NCBI GenBank assembly: GCA_002690045.1
Contig: NZDE01000011.1
Location: forward strand, 586,582-650,581
Direction of reading: 5' to 3'
From: Alphaproteobacteria bacterium
GTDB lineage: Bacteria > Pseudomonadota > Alphaproteobacteria > Micavibrionales > Micavibrionaceae
Length of the DNA: 64,000 bases
Part shown: piece after piece, positions 1 through 8,314 of the stretch
Position numbering within the stretch: position 1 is the stretch's first letter
Layout: every line of letters begins with the position of its first letter
Position numbers and translations under genes: made by a program
Notes under the pieces: generated by a model
What the model was told of the DNA's origin: nothing
The model's input: only the letters and a program-made list of their open reading frames with translations
Database searches by the model: none

Positions 1-117
1 CCCAAACGCATATTGACCACGCAAAAGCATACCAATATAGCGGTTAAAACGTCCGTAAAACGAACCTGTCCGTTTCGATGATGAGCAGACTTTAGCAAGG
101 CTGATGGATGCATGCAA
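1..117 (-). CDS. Possible 5' end of a gene cut by the window edge
   Basis: One minus-strand frame stays open from a TTG at 117 to the window edge, giving 39 residues that contain the stretch FYGRFNRYIGMLLRGQYAFG. The composition, rich in Arg, Gly and aromatic residues, looks like the juxtamembrane part of a membrane protein, but I cannot assign a family. No convincing ribosome-binding site precedes the TTG, and a second frame is also open, so this is weak. The AT-rich stretch 118-243 between it and nth would hold divergent promoters. Confidence 0.25.
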   Translation of the reverse strand, partial: MHASISLAKVCSSSKRTGSFYGRFNRYIGMLLRGQYAFG

Positions 118-243
118 GTTTAAAAAATAAAAATTTTATATTTTTCCATATATCTTTTTCCCGCCTTGCTTTATTCCTATTTTATCTATATATATTAATA
201 GGTTAGAAAATATTAATACAAAACGATACGGCCAATATTAAAA

Positions 244-876
244 ATGAACAAGCAAGATGTTATCGGTTTTTTTTCCACGCTAGAGCGCCTTAATCCAGAA
301 CCTGAGGGGGAGCTAGATTGGGTTAATCCGTTCACCCTTTTGGTCGCGGTTGTTTTATCTGCGCAGGCAACTGATGTAGGCGTAAACAAAGCCACAGGCC
401 CCCTATTCCAAGTTGCCGATACGCCAGAGAAAATGTATGCGCTTGGTGAAGACAAAATTCGCGATTACATTAAGACCATTGGCTTATTTAACACCAAGGC
501 AAAGAATGTTTATAAGCTCTGCGAAATACTCATAAAAGAATATGACAGCGACGTGCCACAAAGCCGTGATGAACTGGTCAAACTGCCAGGGGTCGGGCGC
601 AAAACAGCAAATGTCGTACTCAACATTGCCTTTGGTCAGCCGACAATTGCTGTCGACACTCATCTATTCCGCGTCAGCAACCGCACAGGTCTTGCCAAAG
701 CAAAAACGCCCGAAGCTGTCGAAAAGAAATTAGAAAAAGCGATACCTAAAGAGTTTCTGCGGCACGCCCATCACTGGCTTATTTTGCATGGCCGCTATAT
801 TTGTAAAGCACGCAAACCAGATTGCGCGAACTGTCCTGTATATGCATATTGCGGCTTTAAAGAGAAAACGGCTTAA
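244..876 (+). CDS. nth: Endonuclease III (DNA glycosylase/AP lyase)
   Basis: Base-excision repair enzyme that removes oxidised pyrimidines and cleaves the resulting abasic site. The 210-residue length is normal. The helix-hairpin-helix (LPGVGRKTANVV) carries the catalytic lysine at K120, and the catalytic aspartate is D138 in AVDTHLFRV. The [4Fe-4S] cluster ligands are C187, C194, C197 and C203. All these positions match the numbering of the E. coli enzyme, which supports the ATG at 244 as start. The gene stands alone on the plus strand, and its stop overlaps the end of the convergent gene on the minus strand by four bases. Confidence 0.96.
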   Translation: MNKQDVIGFFSTLERLNPEPEGELDWVNPFTLLVAVVLSAQATDVGVNKATGPLFQVADTPEKMYALGEDKIRDYIKTIGLFNTKAKNVYKLCEILIKEYDSDVPQSRDELVKLPGVGRKTANVVLNIAFGQPTIAVDTHLFRVSNRTGLAKAKTPEAVEKKLEKAIPKEFLRHAHHWLILHGRYICKARKPDCANCPVYAYCGFKEKTA

Positions 877-1394
877 AAGTTACGTGGACCGTATACTGAC
901 TGATAGCCACGGGTTAAGTATGTTTCAATTGTTTGTGCCATACAAAATGCCGTAATAACTGCTCCTGTCCCATAATATGGCGCATCAGGATCATCAACAT
1001 TGGTTTCATAAAATAAATTCAACTCATGCAGCATCTTCATTTGTTGTTCCTGCGAACATTCAAGCAATAAATAATCTAGATCTTCTTGTGATTGTTTTTG
1101 CAGTAAACGCATCATCTTTGTGGCGGCAATGCTATGCAAATCGGCATTGTCCTTATCATACCCCTCAAGCAGCCGCACATATTCACGACGTATATCTTGT
1201 TTTACATTGAACACCGCGTCATTCAAACCACTTGGCACGCCACGATATGACCATGGATGCGAATTGATCCACGGGCATTGTTCAACCTCATGCCACACAT
1301 CTTCAATGCTTAAAGATATCGGCCCTGCTTGATCATTAAATGTACGGCACAGGCGCGCAAAAGATGAAGGCATTTTATTAGTTTTTTTTGTCAT
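873..1394 (-). CDS. Unknown protein, paralogue of the upstream gene
   Basis: A 173-residue soluble protein with no signal peptide or membrane segment; I do not recognise the family. It is clearly a paralogue of the gene immediately upstream (1397-1906). Both share an N-terminal FARLCR/YARLCR stretch, the block PWINSHPWS (residues 41-49) followed by a G-V/I-P turn, a central charged helical region, and a C-terminal PYYGT motif. The start follows the neighbour's stop by two bases with an AAGGACA ribosome-binding site, so the two are one transcription unit. It converges on nth with a four-base overlap. Confidence 0.75.
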   Translation of the reverse strand: MTKKTNKMPSSFARLCRTFNDQAGPISLSIEDVWHEVEQCPWINSHPWSYRGVPSGLNDAVFNVKQDIRREYVRLLEGYDKDNADLHSIAATKMMRLLQKQSQEDLDYLLLECSQEQQMKMLHELNLFYETNVDDPDAPYYGTGAVITAFCMAQTIETYLTRGYQSVYGPRNF

Positions 1395-1396
1395 TA

Positions 1397-1906
1397 TTAC
1401 TGTCCTTTTGGGCCTTGATCTTTGGGTCTAATTAAACGGAACGTCATGCCTGCTACAACAGGAACATAAGTACCGTAATATGGCGATTCTTCATTGGTGA
1501 AATGTTCCTCAAAGAACAGCGTTGCCGCATCATCTAAACGGTTAATTTGTTCTTCTGTCCCGTTGGCAAGAACATAGAGAAAATCTTCTGTCTGCTGTTC
1601 ATGTAATAAGCGTTTAAAGTCATTCGCCGCGCACTCATATGAATAAGCGGTATCAGGATCATACCCTTTTGTCATGAGGGCAAATTCTTCGCGCAGTTCA
1701 CGCATGACGTTAAATTCAAGGCCGTCATAATTTTCAGGGATACCGTTTTTTGACCATGGATGATTAGATACCCAAGGGAACTTCTTCACCAACATTTTTG
1801 TAGTCTCATAGTCTGGTGCGACAATTTCGGCTTGCTTTTGAAACTCACGGCAAAGGCGCGCATATATACCCGTGCGTCTTAATCTTAAATCTCCACCTTT
1901 GCTCAT
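1397..1906 (-). CDS. Unknown protein, paralogue of the downstream gene
   Basis: A 169-residue soluble protein and first gene of a two-gene unit, with a good AGGGGA ribosome-binding site. It shares with the following gene the block PWVSNHPWS (residues 44-52), the downstream G-I-P, and the PYYGT motif near the C-terminus, so a tandem duplication is evident. Many Asp, Glu, Tyr and aromatic residues suggest a compact helical fold. No catalytic signature or known domain is visible. It lies downstream of sucB but is separated from it by a terminator, so it probably has its own promoter in the short gap. Confidence 0.75.
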   Translation of the reverse strand: MSKGGDLRLRRTGIYARLCREFQKQAEIVAPDYETTKMLVKKFPWVSNHPWSKNGIPENYDGLEFNVMRELREEFALMTKGYDPDTAYSYECAANDFKRLLHEQQTEDFLYVLANGTEEQINRLDDAATLFFEEHFTNEESPYYGTYVPVVAGMTFRLIRPKDQGPKGQ

Positions 1907-1966
1907 TGGTGTCCCCTGTCTTTATTATTATGTTTTTTCTTATTATGAAATCTATTGCACGCCCCA

Positions 1967-1997
1967 TAAAAAAAAGCAAGGCCAAATCAGCCTTGCT
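1967..1997 (-). terminator. Rho-independent terminator after sucB
   Basis: An 8-bp perfect stem (AGCAAGGC at 1975-1982, GCCTTGCT at 1990-1997) with a 7-base loop is followed, in minus-strand direction, by a run of T (A-run at 1967-1974). It sits just after the sucB stop and ends the sucA-sucB transcript. Confidence 0.85.
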
Positions 1998-2023
1998 TTA
2001 TATGTTTCATTCTTAAAAATCTA

Positions 2024-3238
2024 TTAGATTTCCAAAATCATACGCTGTGGATCTTCCAGTGAATCTTTAATGCGCACAAGGAAGGACACTGCTTCGCGGC
2101 CATCAATGATGCGGTGATCGTAAGACAATGCGATATACATCATTGGACGTGCTTCAATTGAACCATCAGCCATAACCATTGGGCGCTGCTGAATTTTGTG
2201 CATACCCAAAATACCAGATTGTGGCGCATTCAATATTGGTGTCGACATAAGTGAACCAAACACGCCGCCATTGGTAATGGTGAAGCTGCCGCCAGTCATA
2301 TCATCAATAGATATTTTACCTTCACGTGCCTTTGTACCAAGCTCAACAATACTGCTTTCAATATTCGCCATGTTGCGGTCTTCACAGCCACGTAAAACAG
2401 GAACAACAAGTCCTTGCGGTGTAGATACAGCAACGCCAATATCACAGTAGTTTTTATAAACAATCTCATCACCCTGAATTTCTGCATTAACTGCAGGGAA
2501 TTCATTAAGTGCGTTTACACAAGCTTTAACAAAGAATGACATGAAGCCTAGCTTAGTGCCGTGTTTCTTCTCAAACACATCTTTATACTGCTTACGCATT
2601 TCCATGACAGCGGTCATATCCACTTCGTTGAACGTGGTCAGCATCGCGGCTGTGTTCTGCGCTTCTTTCAGACGTTTTGCGATAGACTGACGTAGGCGTG
2701 TCATGCGTACGCGTTCTTCACGCTCACCTGCTTCGCGCTGTGGCGCAGGTGGAACACTTACCGCTTGCGGCGCAGGTGTTTCTGCAGCTTTACCTTGGTT
2801 ATCAAGGAAGTTTTGTACGTCTTCTTTAATAAGGCGGCCATCTTTGCCTGTACCTGTAATTTTGCTCGGGTCTAAGCTATGCTCATCAACCATTTTCTGA
2901 ACTGCTGGTGATAATTTATGACCACTTGCATCGTCATCAGTGGCTGGCGCTGAAGCTTCAGCTGGTTTTTCTGCCGCTGCTGGTTTTGTATCATTCGCCG
3001 CTGCATTCGCATCAATTTCACCGAGCAATGCGCCAACTTCAACATTTTCACCTTCTGCAGCCGAAATCTTTACGATTACGCCATCAGATGGTGCGTTTAC
3101 TTCTAATGTTACTTTATCAGTTTCAAGCTCAACGATTGGCTCATCCGCCTTTACCGCTTCACCTTCTTTTTTCAACCATGTTGCCACAGTCGCTTCTGAT
3201 ACAGATTCACCTAATGTAGGCACAAGAATTTCAGTCAT
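2024..3238 (-). CDS. sucB: Dihydrolipoyllysine-residue succinyltransferase, E2 of 2-oxoglutarate dehydrogenase
   Basis: E2 core of the 2-oxoglutarate dehydrogenase complex. It transfers the succinyl group from E1 to CoA through a swinging lipoyl arm (TCA cycle). The 404 residues show one N-terminal lipoyl domain with the lipoylated lysine K42 in ETDKVTL, an Ala/Pro-rich linker, the peripheral subunit-binding domain around residues 107-143, and the catalytic acetyltransferase domain ending in SYDHRIIDG with H375 and D379. It follows sucA with a 134-base gap and is closed by a terminator. The E3 gene (lpd) is not adjacent and must be elsewhere. Confidence 0.97.
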   Translation of the reverse strand: MTEILVPTLGESVSEATVATWLKKEGEAVKADEPIVELETDKVTLEVNAPSDGVIVKISAAEGENVEVGALLGEIDANAAANDTKPAAAEKPAEASAPATDDDASGHKLSPAVQKMVDEHSLDPSKITGTGKDGRLIKEDVQNFLDNQGKAAETPAPQAVSVPPAPQREAGEREERVRMTRLRQSIAKRLKEAQNTAAMLTTFNEVDMTAVMEMRKQYKDVFEKKHGTKLGFMSFFVKACVNALNEFPAVNAEIQGDEIVYKNYCDIGVAVSTPQGLVVPVLRGCEDRNMANIESSIVELGTKAREGKISIDDMTGGSFTITNGGVFGSLMSTPILNAPQSGILGMHKIQQRPMVMADGSIEARPMMYIALSYDHRIIDGREAVSFLVRIKDSLEDPQRMILEI

Positions 3239-3372
3239 TTATCTATCCTGGTCTTGTTAAGTTGTTAGAGTTAGCGTTTCTTTTCAAAGCATTGTTACAA
3301 CTATATAACGCCGCACAAAAAAAGAAACCCCACAAATTCGCTTTATTCATCTTTCGCAAGATTTATTAGATT

Positions 3373-6282
3373 TTAGCAGCTTAGCGCCTCATCAACCAAT
3401 TTTGCTTGTTCTTCACCGTGGCGTTTATTTGAACCTGTTGCTGGCGCTGCCGCGGATGGACGGCCAACATATTTCGCACGGCCTGCTTTATGGTTCATTT
3501 CCGCCAAAGTTTCTTCGATATTTTCCATTGCAAAATGCCATGAGCCTTGGTTTTTAGGCTCTTCCTGACACCACACAACATCCGCATTTTTGAACGCCTG
3601 CATTTCTTCGATCAAAGATTTTGTTGGCCATGGGAAAAGCTGTTCAACACGAAGGATAACAACATCATATTGTTCACGCTCACGGCGCTCTTGTAGCAAA
3701 TCGTAATAGACTTTACCTGAACAAAGAACGATACGCTTCACCTTCTCTGGCTTAACAAGCTTATCCATATCATCATCCCACAATACACGGTGGAAAGTGC
3801 TATCGCCTGTAAACTCATGCATTTTTGATACTGCCAATTTATGACGTAACAATGATTTTGGTGACATATTAATCATCGGCTTGCGGAAGTCGCGATGCAT
3901 CTGACGGCGCAATGCGTGGAAGAAGTTTGCCGGCGTTGTAATATTACAAATTTGCCAGTTATCTTCTGCTGAAAGCTGCAAGAAGCGCTCAAGGCGCGCA
4001 GAAGAGTGTTCTGGCCCCTGCCCTTCAAAACCGTGCGGCAGCAACATAACTAAACCTGACATACGCAGCCATTTTGATTCACCTGATGAAATGAACTGGT
4101 CAATAATAACCTGCGCCATATTCACGAAATCACCAAATTGCGCTTCCCAGATGGTCAATGTTCTAGGGTCTGCCAAAGAGTAACCATATTCAAAGCCGAG
4201 CACGGCAACTTCTGAAAGCGGGCTATCATGTACTTCGCATTTTGGCTGATTGTCTTTGATATGTTGCAGAGGAATATATTTATCGTTTGTTTCTTGATCA
4301 TAGACAATAGCGTGGCGGTGCGAGAATGTACCGCGCCCAACATCTTGTCCAGAAAGACGCACAGCATAGTCATCATGCAGCAATGTGCCATAGGCCAAGC
4401 CTTCAGCCATCGCCCAATCAAACCCCTCGCCTGTTTCAAACATTTTCTCTTTTGCTTTGAACTGACGCGCAATTTTTGAATTTAAGTTAAAATCTGCGGG
4501 TACTTCAGTTAACTTTTCACCCACACTGCGCAGCACATCTTCACTAACAGCCGTACTGCCGCGGCGGTCATCACCAGAGGCAACCTTCATACCGCTCCAC
4601 GCACCTTCAAGGAAGTCCGCTTTATTCGGCTTATAGGATTTAGTTGCTTCAAAGGCTTCTTCCAGATAAGCAGTAAACTCATCAACCATGCCATCTGCTT
4701 CACCTGCAGCGAGAACACTTTCGCCTTCTAGCTTGTCAGCGTAGATTTTACGTGTTGTTTCATGGCTAGCGATCTTCTTATACATTACTGGCTGTGTAAA
4801 ACTTGGCTCGTCGCCTTCATTGTGCCCATGACGGCGGTAACAGAATATATCAATCACCACGTCTTTGTTAAATTTCTGACGGAACTCTGTCGCGATACGT
4901 GATACATGGACAACCGCCTCTGGGTCATCGCCGTTTACATGGAAGATTGGCGCAGAAAGCATTTTCGCAACATCCGTACAATATGGGCCAGAACGACCAA
5001 ATTTAGGTGTTGTTGTGAAACCAATTTGGTTGTTAATAACGATATGTACGGTACCACCCACGCGGTAGCCCGGCAATTCAGATATCAACAATGTTTCCGC
5101 AACGATGCCCTGACCAGCAAAAGCGGCATCACCGTGCAATAACATTGGCATAACTTTCGTGCCATCTTCATCACCACGTTGCACCTGCTTTGCGCGCACT
5201 TTACCCACGACAACAGGGTTCACAACTTCCAAATGTGACGGGTTGGCGGTCAATGACAAGTGGATCGTATTACCATCAAAGTCACGGTCAGATGACGTCC
5301 CAAGGTGATATTTAACATCACCAGAACCTTGTACATCTTCAGGTGTTGATGAGTTACCTTGGAATTCAGAGAATACTGCCGTAAATGGTTTACCCATTAC
5401 ATTCGTCAATACGTTCAAACGTCCACGATGCGCCATGCCTAAAACAATTTCTTCAAGGCCAAGCTGACCGCCGCGCTTCATAATTTGTTCAATCGCAGGA
5501 ATTACCGCTTCACCGCCATCTAGGCCGAAACGTTTAGTCCCTGTGTATTTTGTATTCAAGAATTTTTCAAATGTTTCTGCGGCAACAATGCGCTGATAAA
5601 TCGCGCGTTTGCCATTTACCGTGAAATCAGTATGGTTACGCGGCGCTTCAATACGCTGCTGTATCCATGATTTTTCTTCAGGGTCAGATAAATGTGAAAA
5701 TTCAACGCCGATTGTTTGGCAATAAATTTGCTTAAGCGCCATAAGAATTTCATCTAATGTTGCATAATCCATTCCCAATACACCGTTAAGATATATTTTG
5801 CGGCCATAATCACCTGCTGTGAAACCGTAATGGCTTGGGTCTAACTCTGGGTGATATTCTTTTTCCTTCAGCGCCAACGGATCAAGGTCAGAAATAAGGT
5901 GGCCACGTGCGCGATATGCACGGATTAGCATTAATGCGCGAACGGAATCATTCGCCGCCTGACGAACGGCGTCATCATTCATATTTGCGGCAGGCGTTTT
6001 ACTATCCTGCACCAAATGCGTATCTGCACCTTGATGAACATGCGTGCTTTTTTCAAATGACGAGAAACTGTTTTTTGAACGCTTATTTTCTTCAGGCGTC
6101 CAACTTGCGCCGTTCAGATCTTTTAATATAGCGACTTCATTGTCATTTAAGTTTGAAAAGAATTGCTTCCAGCTGCCATCAACTCTATTTGGGTTTATCA
6201 AATATTGGCTGTATAAATGTGCAATATATTCTGCATTTATACCTGTTAGGATGGTTTCGAAGTCTTTTTCAACTGCTGTCAT
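3373..6282 (-). CDS. sucA: 2-oxoglutarate dehydrogenase E1 component
   Basis: Thiamine-diphosphate-dependent E1 that decarboxylates 2-oxoglutarate and succinylates the E2 lipoyl group. At 969 residues it has the usual full length. The N-terminal segment (AEYIAHLYSQYLINPNRVDG) is the E1o-specific E2-interaction region. The HLGTSSDRDF, HGDAAFAGQG and RRHGHNEGDEPSFTQP blocks are the typical catalytic and ThDP-binding motifs. It is the first gene of a sucA-sucB unit; the reading frame is intact. Upstream lies an 11-bp inverted repeat (6377-6407) that could be a terminator of the previous gene or a control element. Confidence 0.97.
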   Translation of the reverse strand: MTAVEKDFETILTGINAEYIAHLYSQYLINPNRVDGSWKQFFSNLNDNEVAILKDLNGASWTPEENKRSKNSFSSFEKSTHVHQGADTHLVQDSKTPAANMNDDAVRQAANDSVRALMLIRAYRARGHLISDLDPLALKEKEYHPELDPSHYGFTAGDYGRKIYLNGVLGMDYATLDEILMALKQIYCQTIGVEFSHLSDPEEKSWIQQRIEAPRNHTDFTVNGKRAIYQRIVAAETFEKFLNTKYTGTKRFGLDGGEAVIPAIEQIMKRGGQLGLEEIVLGMAHRGRLNVLTNVMGKPFTAVFSEFQGNSSTPEDVQGSGDVKYHLGTSSDRDFDGNTIHLSLTANPSHLEVVNPVVVGKVRAKQVQRGDEDGTKVMPMLLHGDAAFAGQGIVAETLLISELPGYRVGGTVHIVINNQIGFTTTPKFGRSGPYCTDVAKMLSAPIFHVNGDDPEAVVHVSRIATEFRQKFNKDVVIDIFCYRRHGHNEGDEPSFTQPVMYKKIASHETTRKIYADKLEGESVLAAGEADGMVDEFTAYLEEAFEATKSYKPNKADFLEGAWSGMKVASGDDRRGSTAVSEDVLRSVGEKLTEVPADFNLNSKIARQFKAKEKMFETGEGFDWAMAEGLAYGTLLHDDYAVRLSGQDVGRGTFSHRHAIVYDQETNDKYIPLQHIKDNQPKCEVHDSPLSEVAVLGFEYGYSLADPRTLTIWEAQFGDFVNMAQVIIDQFISSGESKWLRMSGLVMLLPHGFEGQGPEHSSARLERFLQLSAEDNWQICNITTPANFFHALRRQMHRDFRKPMINMSPKSLLRHKLAVSKMHEFTGDSTFHRVLWDDDMDKLVKPEKVKRIVLCSGKVYYDLLQERREREQYDVVILRVEQLFPWPTKSLIEEMQAFKNADVVWCQEEPKNQGSWHFAMENIEETLAEMNHKAGRAKYVGRPSAAAPATGSNKRHGEEQAKLVDEALSC

Positions 6283-6376
6283 TTTAAATTCACCACTGTT
6301 CTTCTTAGGTTCGCTATAAAATCATTACTTTCTTATATAAATGGAAATCAGCTTGACGCAATTAAGCGATTCCCCT

Positions 6377-6407
6377 TTCATGACTTTATGCACTGGAAAG
6401 TCATGAA
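6377..6407. repeat. 11-bp inverted repeat between an unknown gene and sucA
   Basis: TTCATGACTTT at 6377-6387 pairs perfectly with AAAGTCATGAA at 6397-6407 around a 9-base loop. No T-run follows on the minus strand, so it is not a classical terminator. It could be a rho-type or stem-only terminator of the upstream gene, or a protein-binding or RNA element ahead of sucA. Confidence 0.6.
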
Positions 6408-6419
6408 GTTTTAGATAGG

Positions 6420-6953
6420 CTAGGCGCGTTTAGTTTTCAATACGGCTGTCAAGGCCGTTAACGCATCATCCTCACTCGGTGACGTATGCATTTCCTTTTT
6501 AAGCTGCGGGTTCGCCACGCCGACTACCATGCTAGACAAAGCACCCCACATGCCTTTTTCCTCATCATCTTCGTTTTCATCAAAAGCGCCCGCAATATAA
6601 GTTGCGATGCCCATGACAAGTTCTTTATACGCCTTCACCTCATTATCAACGAGACGACCATCCAAAAGCCCAATGGCCTTTTTGACATCATCAAGGGCAT
6701 GGTCACTATCCTGTTCCCAACGTGGCCAATAATTTTGACGACGCAAAGCTTCACCCGCCATTTCAGATATAATCGGGTGAGATGAAAATTTAGACACTGA
6801 TTTCTTTAGGTATTTTTGTAGCGCTAAACGCTCCCGCTCATCCGCCTCACATGCACCATCATCGTCAATGTGGCTCATCCAGACACCAACTTTATACAGC
6901 GAGCCCGCCAGCATGTTTTGTTCATCTGGGTGGAAAATATTAAAATCAGACAT
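6420..6953 (-). CDS. Unknown acidic protein, paralogue of the upstream gene
   Basis: A 177-residue, strongly acidic, probably helical cytoplasmic protein of unknown function. It is a paralogue of the gene just upstream (6989-7555). Both begin with 15 residues ending in N/D-M-L, then Y-K/R-V-G-V/Y-W-M/V-S, an acidic stretch, an NYWPRWE / NKWPEWQ motif, and a C-terminal helix. The layout vaguely recalls helical TerB-like domains, but I cannot claim membership. Ribosome-binding site AAAGG lies 8 bases before the ATG; 35 bases separate it from its sister gene, so co-transcription is likely. Confidence 0.75.
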   Translation of the reverse strand: MSDFNIFHPDEQNMLAGSLYKVGVWMSHIDDDGACEADERERLALQKYLKKSVSKFSSHPIISEMAGEALRRQNYWPRWEQDSDHALDDVKKAIGLLDGRLVDNEVKAYKELVMGIATYIAGAFDENEDDEEKGMWGALSSMVVGVANPQLKKEMHTSPSEDDALTALTAVLKTKRA

Positions 6954-6988
6954 TATAAAACCTTTCGGGTTATTTCAGCGCCGCAAAA

Positions 6989-7555
6989 TTAAAACATATG
7001 TGTCGGCGGGATAGATAAAACATCAGCAAGCTGACGAAGCGCCAGATACTCATCACCAGAGATATTATATAGATATGCGCCGCTACGTGGCGTGCGCCCT
7101 TCGCGCCATGCATAAATACGCTCGCGCACCATGATCCATATTTTCTGTACATCTGTTAGAAACGCATCTTCATCTATCTCTCTATACGCCAACGCGATCG
7201 ATAAACCAATTTCATAGAGGTTAGAACGCAGCGCATCCATTTCACGCGGCGGCAGCTCATCTGATAGTTTTGCAATAAGTTGACGACATTCATTTGGCAC
7301 CAAATCAAGATTACCTTGCCATTCAGGCCATTTGTTTTTGTTTTCTACCGTGAGCTCCATTATGCGTTGGACGAATTCTGACTTACAAAAGTCTTCAGAA
7401 TAGCCTCGCACGATTGTCGCTAATGCCGCAAGTTCCTGCTCTTCGGACTCATCGCCCCCCGTTGTATCAGATTGCGATACCCAATATCCCACGCGGTAAG
7501 GCATTTTTACCAGCATATCTAGTTCTTCTTGTTCTAAACGCTCAATGAAATCCAT
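6989..7555 (-). CDS. Unknown acidic protein, paralogue of the downstream gene
   Basis: Chosen start is the ATG at 7555, giving 188 residues. It has an AGCAGGT-type ribosome-binding site, and its first 15 residues (ending in LDML) then match the N-terminus of the sister gene. Longer starts up to 7636 add a sequence the sister lacks. The protein shares YRVGYWVS and NKWPEWQ with the downstream paralogue and is acidic and helical; function unknown. Together with the 39-residue twins upstream and the pair after sucB, it is one of three duplicated unknown gene sets surrounding the suc genes. Confidence 0.7.
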   Translation of the reverse strand: MDFIERLEQEELDMLVKMPYRVGYWVSQSDTTGGDESEEQELAALATIVRGYSEDFCKSEFVQRIMELTVENKNKWPEWQGNLDLVPNECRQLIAKLSDELPPREMDALRSNLYEIGLSIALAYREIDEDAFLTDVQKIWIMVRERIYAWREGRTPRSGAYLYNISGDEYLALRQLADVLSIPPTHMF

Positions 7556-7634
7556 GGCAGACCTGCTCATATAAATTGATTCAAAAACTACTCTATAGAA
7601 TAACATTATGACGGCGCTTTTAAAAGCTGAAACC

Positions 7635-7668
7635 AATAAAAAAAGCAGGCGTTCCGTAGAACGCCTGC
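7635..7668 (-). terminator. Strong hairpin terminator upstream of the acidic paralogue pair
   Basis: A 10-bp perfect stem (GCAGGCGTTC at 7645-7654, GAACGCCTGC at 7659-7668) with loop CGTA is followed on the minus strand by TTTTTTTATT. It stops minus-strand transcription arriving from the right, before the paralogue pair. Confidence 0.85.
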
Positions 7669-7899
7669 TCGCATTATATAAGGCTCTAAATATAGTTTTC
7701 TAAAAATACTTTACATCTAATTCGCACCTATTACACTCGCAAGTCTTGTGCCAAACACGCTTCAAAATAAACTATTTATTTACAATGATTTACCAACAAT
7801 TTGCATAACGCGGTGCGTGTCGACGGTTTCAAAATGCTACGCAAGGCCACGGCAGCGTTTCAAAATAAAACACGTATATAGCGGTAAGACAAAGAAAAC
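7669..7899. other. Non-coding stretch between two minus-strand terminators
   Basis: I find no convincing gene here, although it is bounded by terminators at both ends. Three copies of TTTCAAAAT or one-mismatch versions occur at 7770-7778, 7827-7835 and 7858-7866 on the plus strand. A terminator at the left end with no gene before it is what a minus-strand small RNA would look like, but I see no clear promoter. A 64-codon plus-strand frame (7748-7942) runs through the hairpin and is not credible. Confidence 0.4.
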
Positions 7900-7920
7900 G
7901 CGCCGGCATTGCGCCGGCGC
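7891..7920 (-). terminator. Terminator after the first 39-residue microprotein gene
   Basis: GCGCCGGC (7900-7907) pairs with GCCGGCGC (7913-7920) around loop ATTGC, and the minus strand continues with a T-rich GTTTTCTTT. The core CCGGC-ATTGC-GCCGG is the same as in the hairpin after the sister gene, so the terminator was duplicated with the gene. Confidence 0.8.
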
Positions 7921-7997
7921 TGCTTTGGGATTGGAAAGGTAGTCGTGTGTGTGTTCGTAAGCTGTATGTTTCTTGATAATTTAACCCAAATTATCCA

Positions 7998-8117
7998 TTA
8001 AAACGGCAACATCATATCAACATAATAGCCAACATTATTAGGTATAAATTGTTCTACATTACCAATAAACGCCGACGTTAAAATTACTGCTAAAACTGCA
8101 TAAAATATATTTCCCAT
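7998..8117 (-). CDS. 39-residue membrane microprotein, copy 1
   Basis: A 40-codon gene with a clear AAGGGAAG ribosome-binding site before ATG at 8117. The product starts MGNIFYAVLAVILTS, a likely membrane helix over roughly residues 4-19, and ends in IPNNVGYYVDMMLPF. Copy 2, 197 bases upstream, has the same length and is identical at 27 of 39 positions, with mainly conservative changes; the last 15 residues differ only by Asp/Glu. Conservation of length, of protein sequence despite many codon changes, of ribosome-binding site and of terminator argues strongly for a real, selected product. Function unknown: it could be a small envelope subunit, a regulator peptide or a hydrophobic toxin. Confidence 0.8.
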   Translation of the reverse strand: MGNIFYAVLAVILTSAFIGNVEQFIPNNVGYYVDMMLPF

Positions 8118-8200
8118 CTAAACACTTCCCTTAAAAACTTATAAAATTAAACTATAAAATCTAAACCAGTTTACATAATGCAAACCCTGTGCCAGAATGA

Positions 8201-8232
8201 AATAAAGAAGAACACCGGCATTGCGCCGGTGT
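8201..8232 (-). terminator. Terminator after the second 39-residue microprotein gene
   Basis: ACACCGGC (8212-8219) and GCCGGTGT (8225-8232) form an 8-bp perfect stem with loop ATTGC, followed on the minus strand by TTCTTCTTTATT. Loop and inner stem are the same as in the hairpin at 7900-7920, and the distance from the upstream stop codon (about 80 bases) is also similar. Confidence 0.8.
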
Positions 8233-8314
8233 GTCTGTGAGGTTAATGAGTGGGGGTATCAAAACTGTGTGTATGTGTGTGAGGTGTTTGATACTTAGAC
8301 GCTCATTATGCGAA

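Noticed and set aside
7556-7636. Upstream extension of the acidic paralogue gene
   Set aside because: The sister gene has no such extension, and the ATG at 7555 aligns both N-termini.
7748-7942. Plus-strand 64-codon frame in the gap before the microprotein genes
   Set aside because: It runs through a minus-strand terminator hairpin, lacks a ribosome-binding site and has no protein-like pattern.
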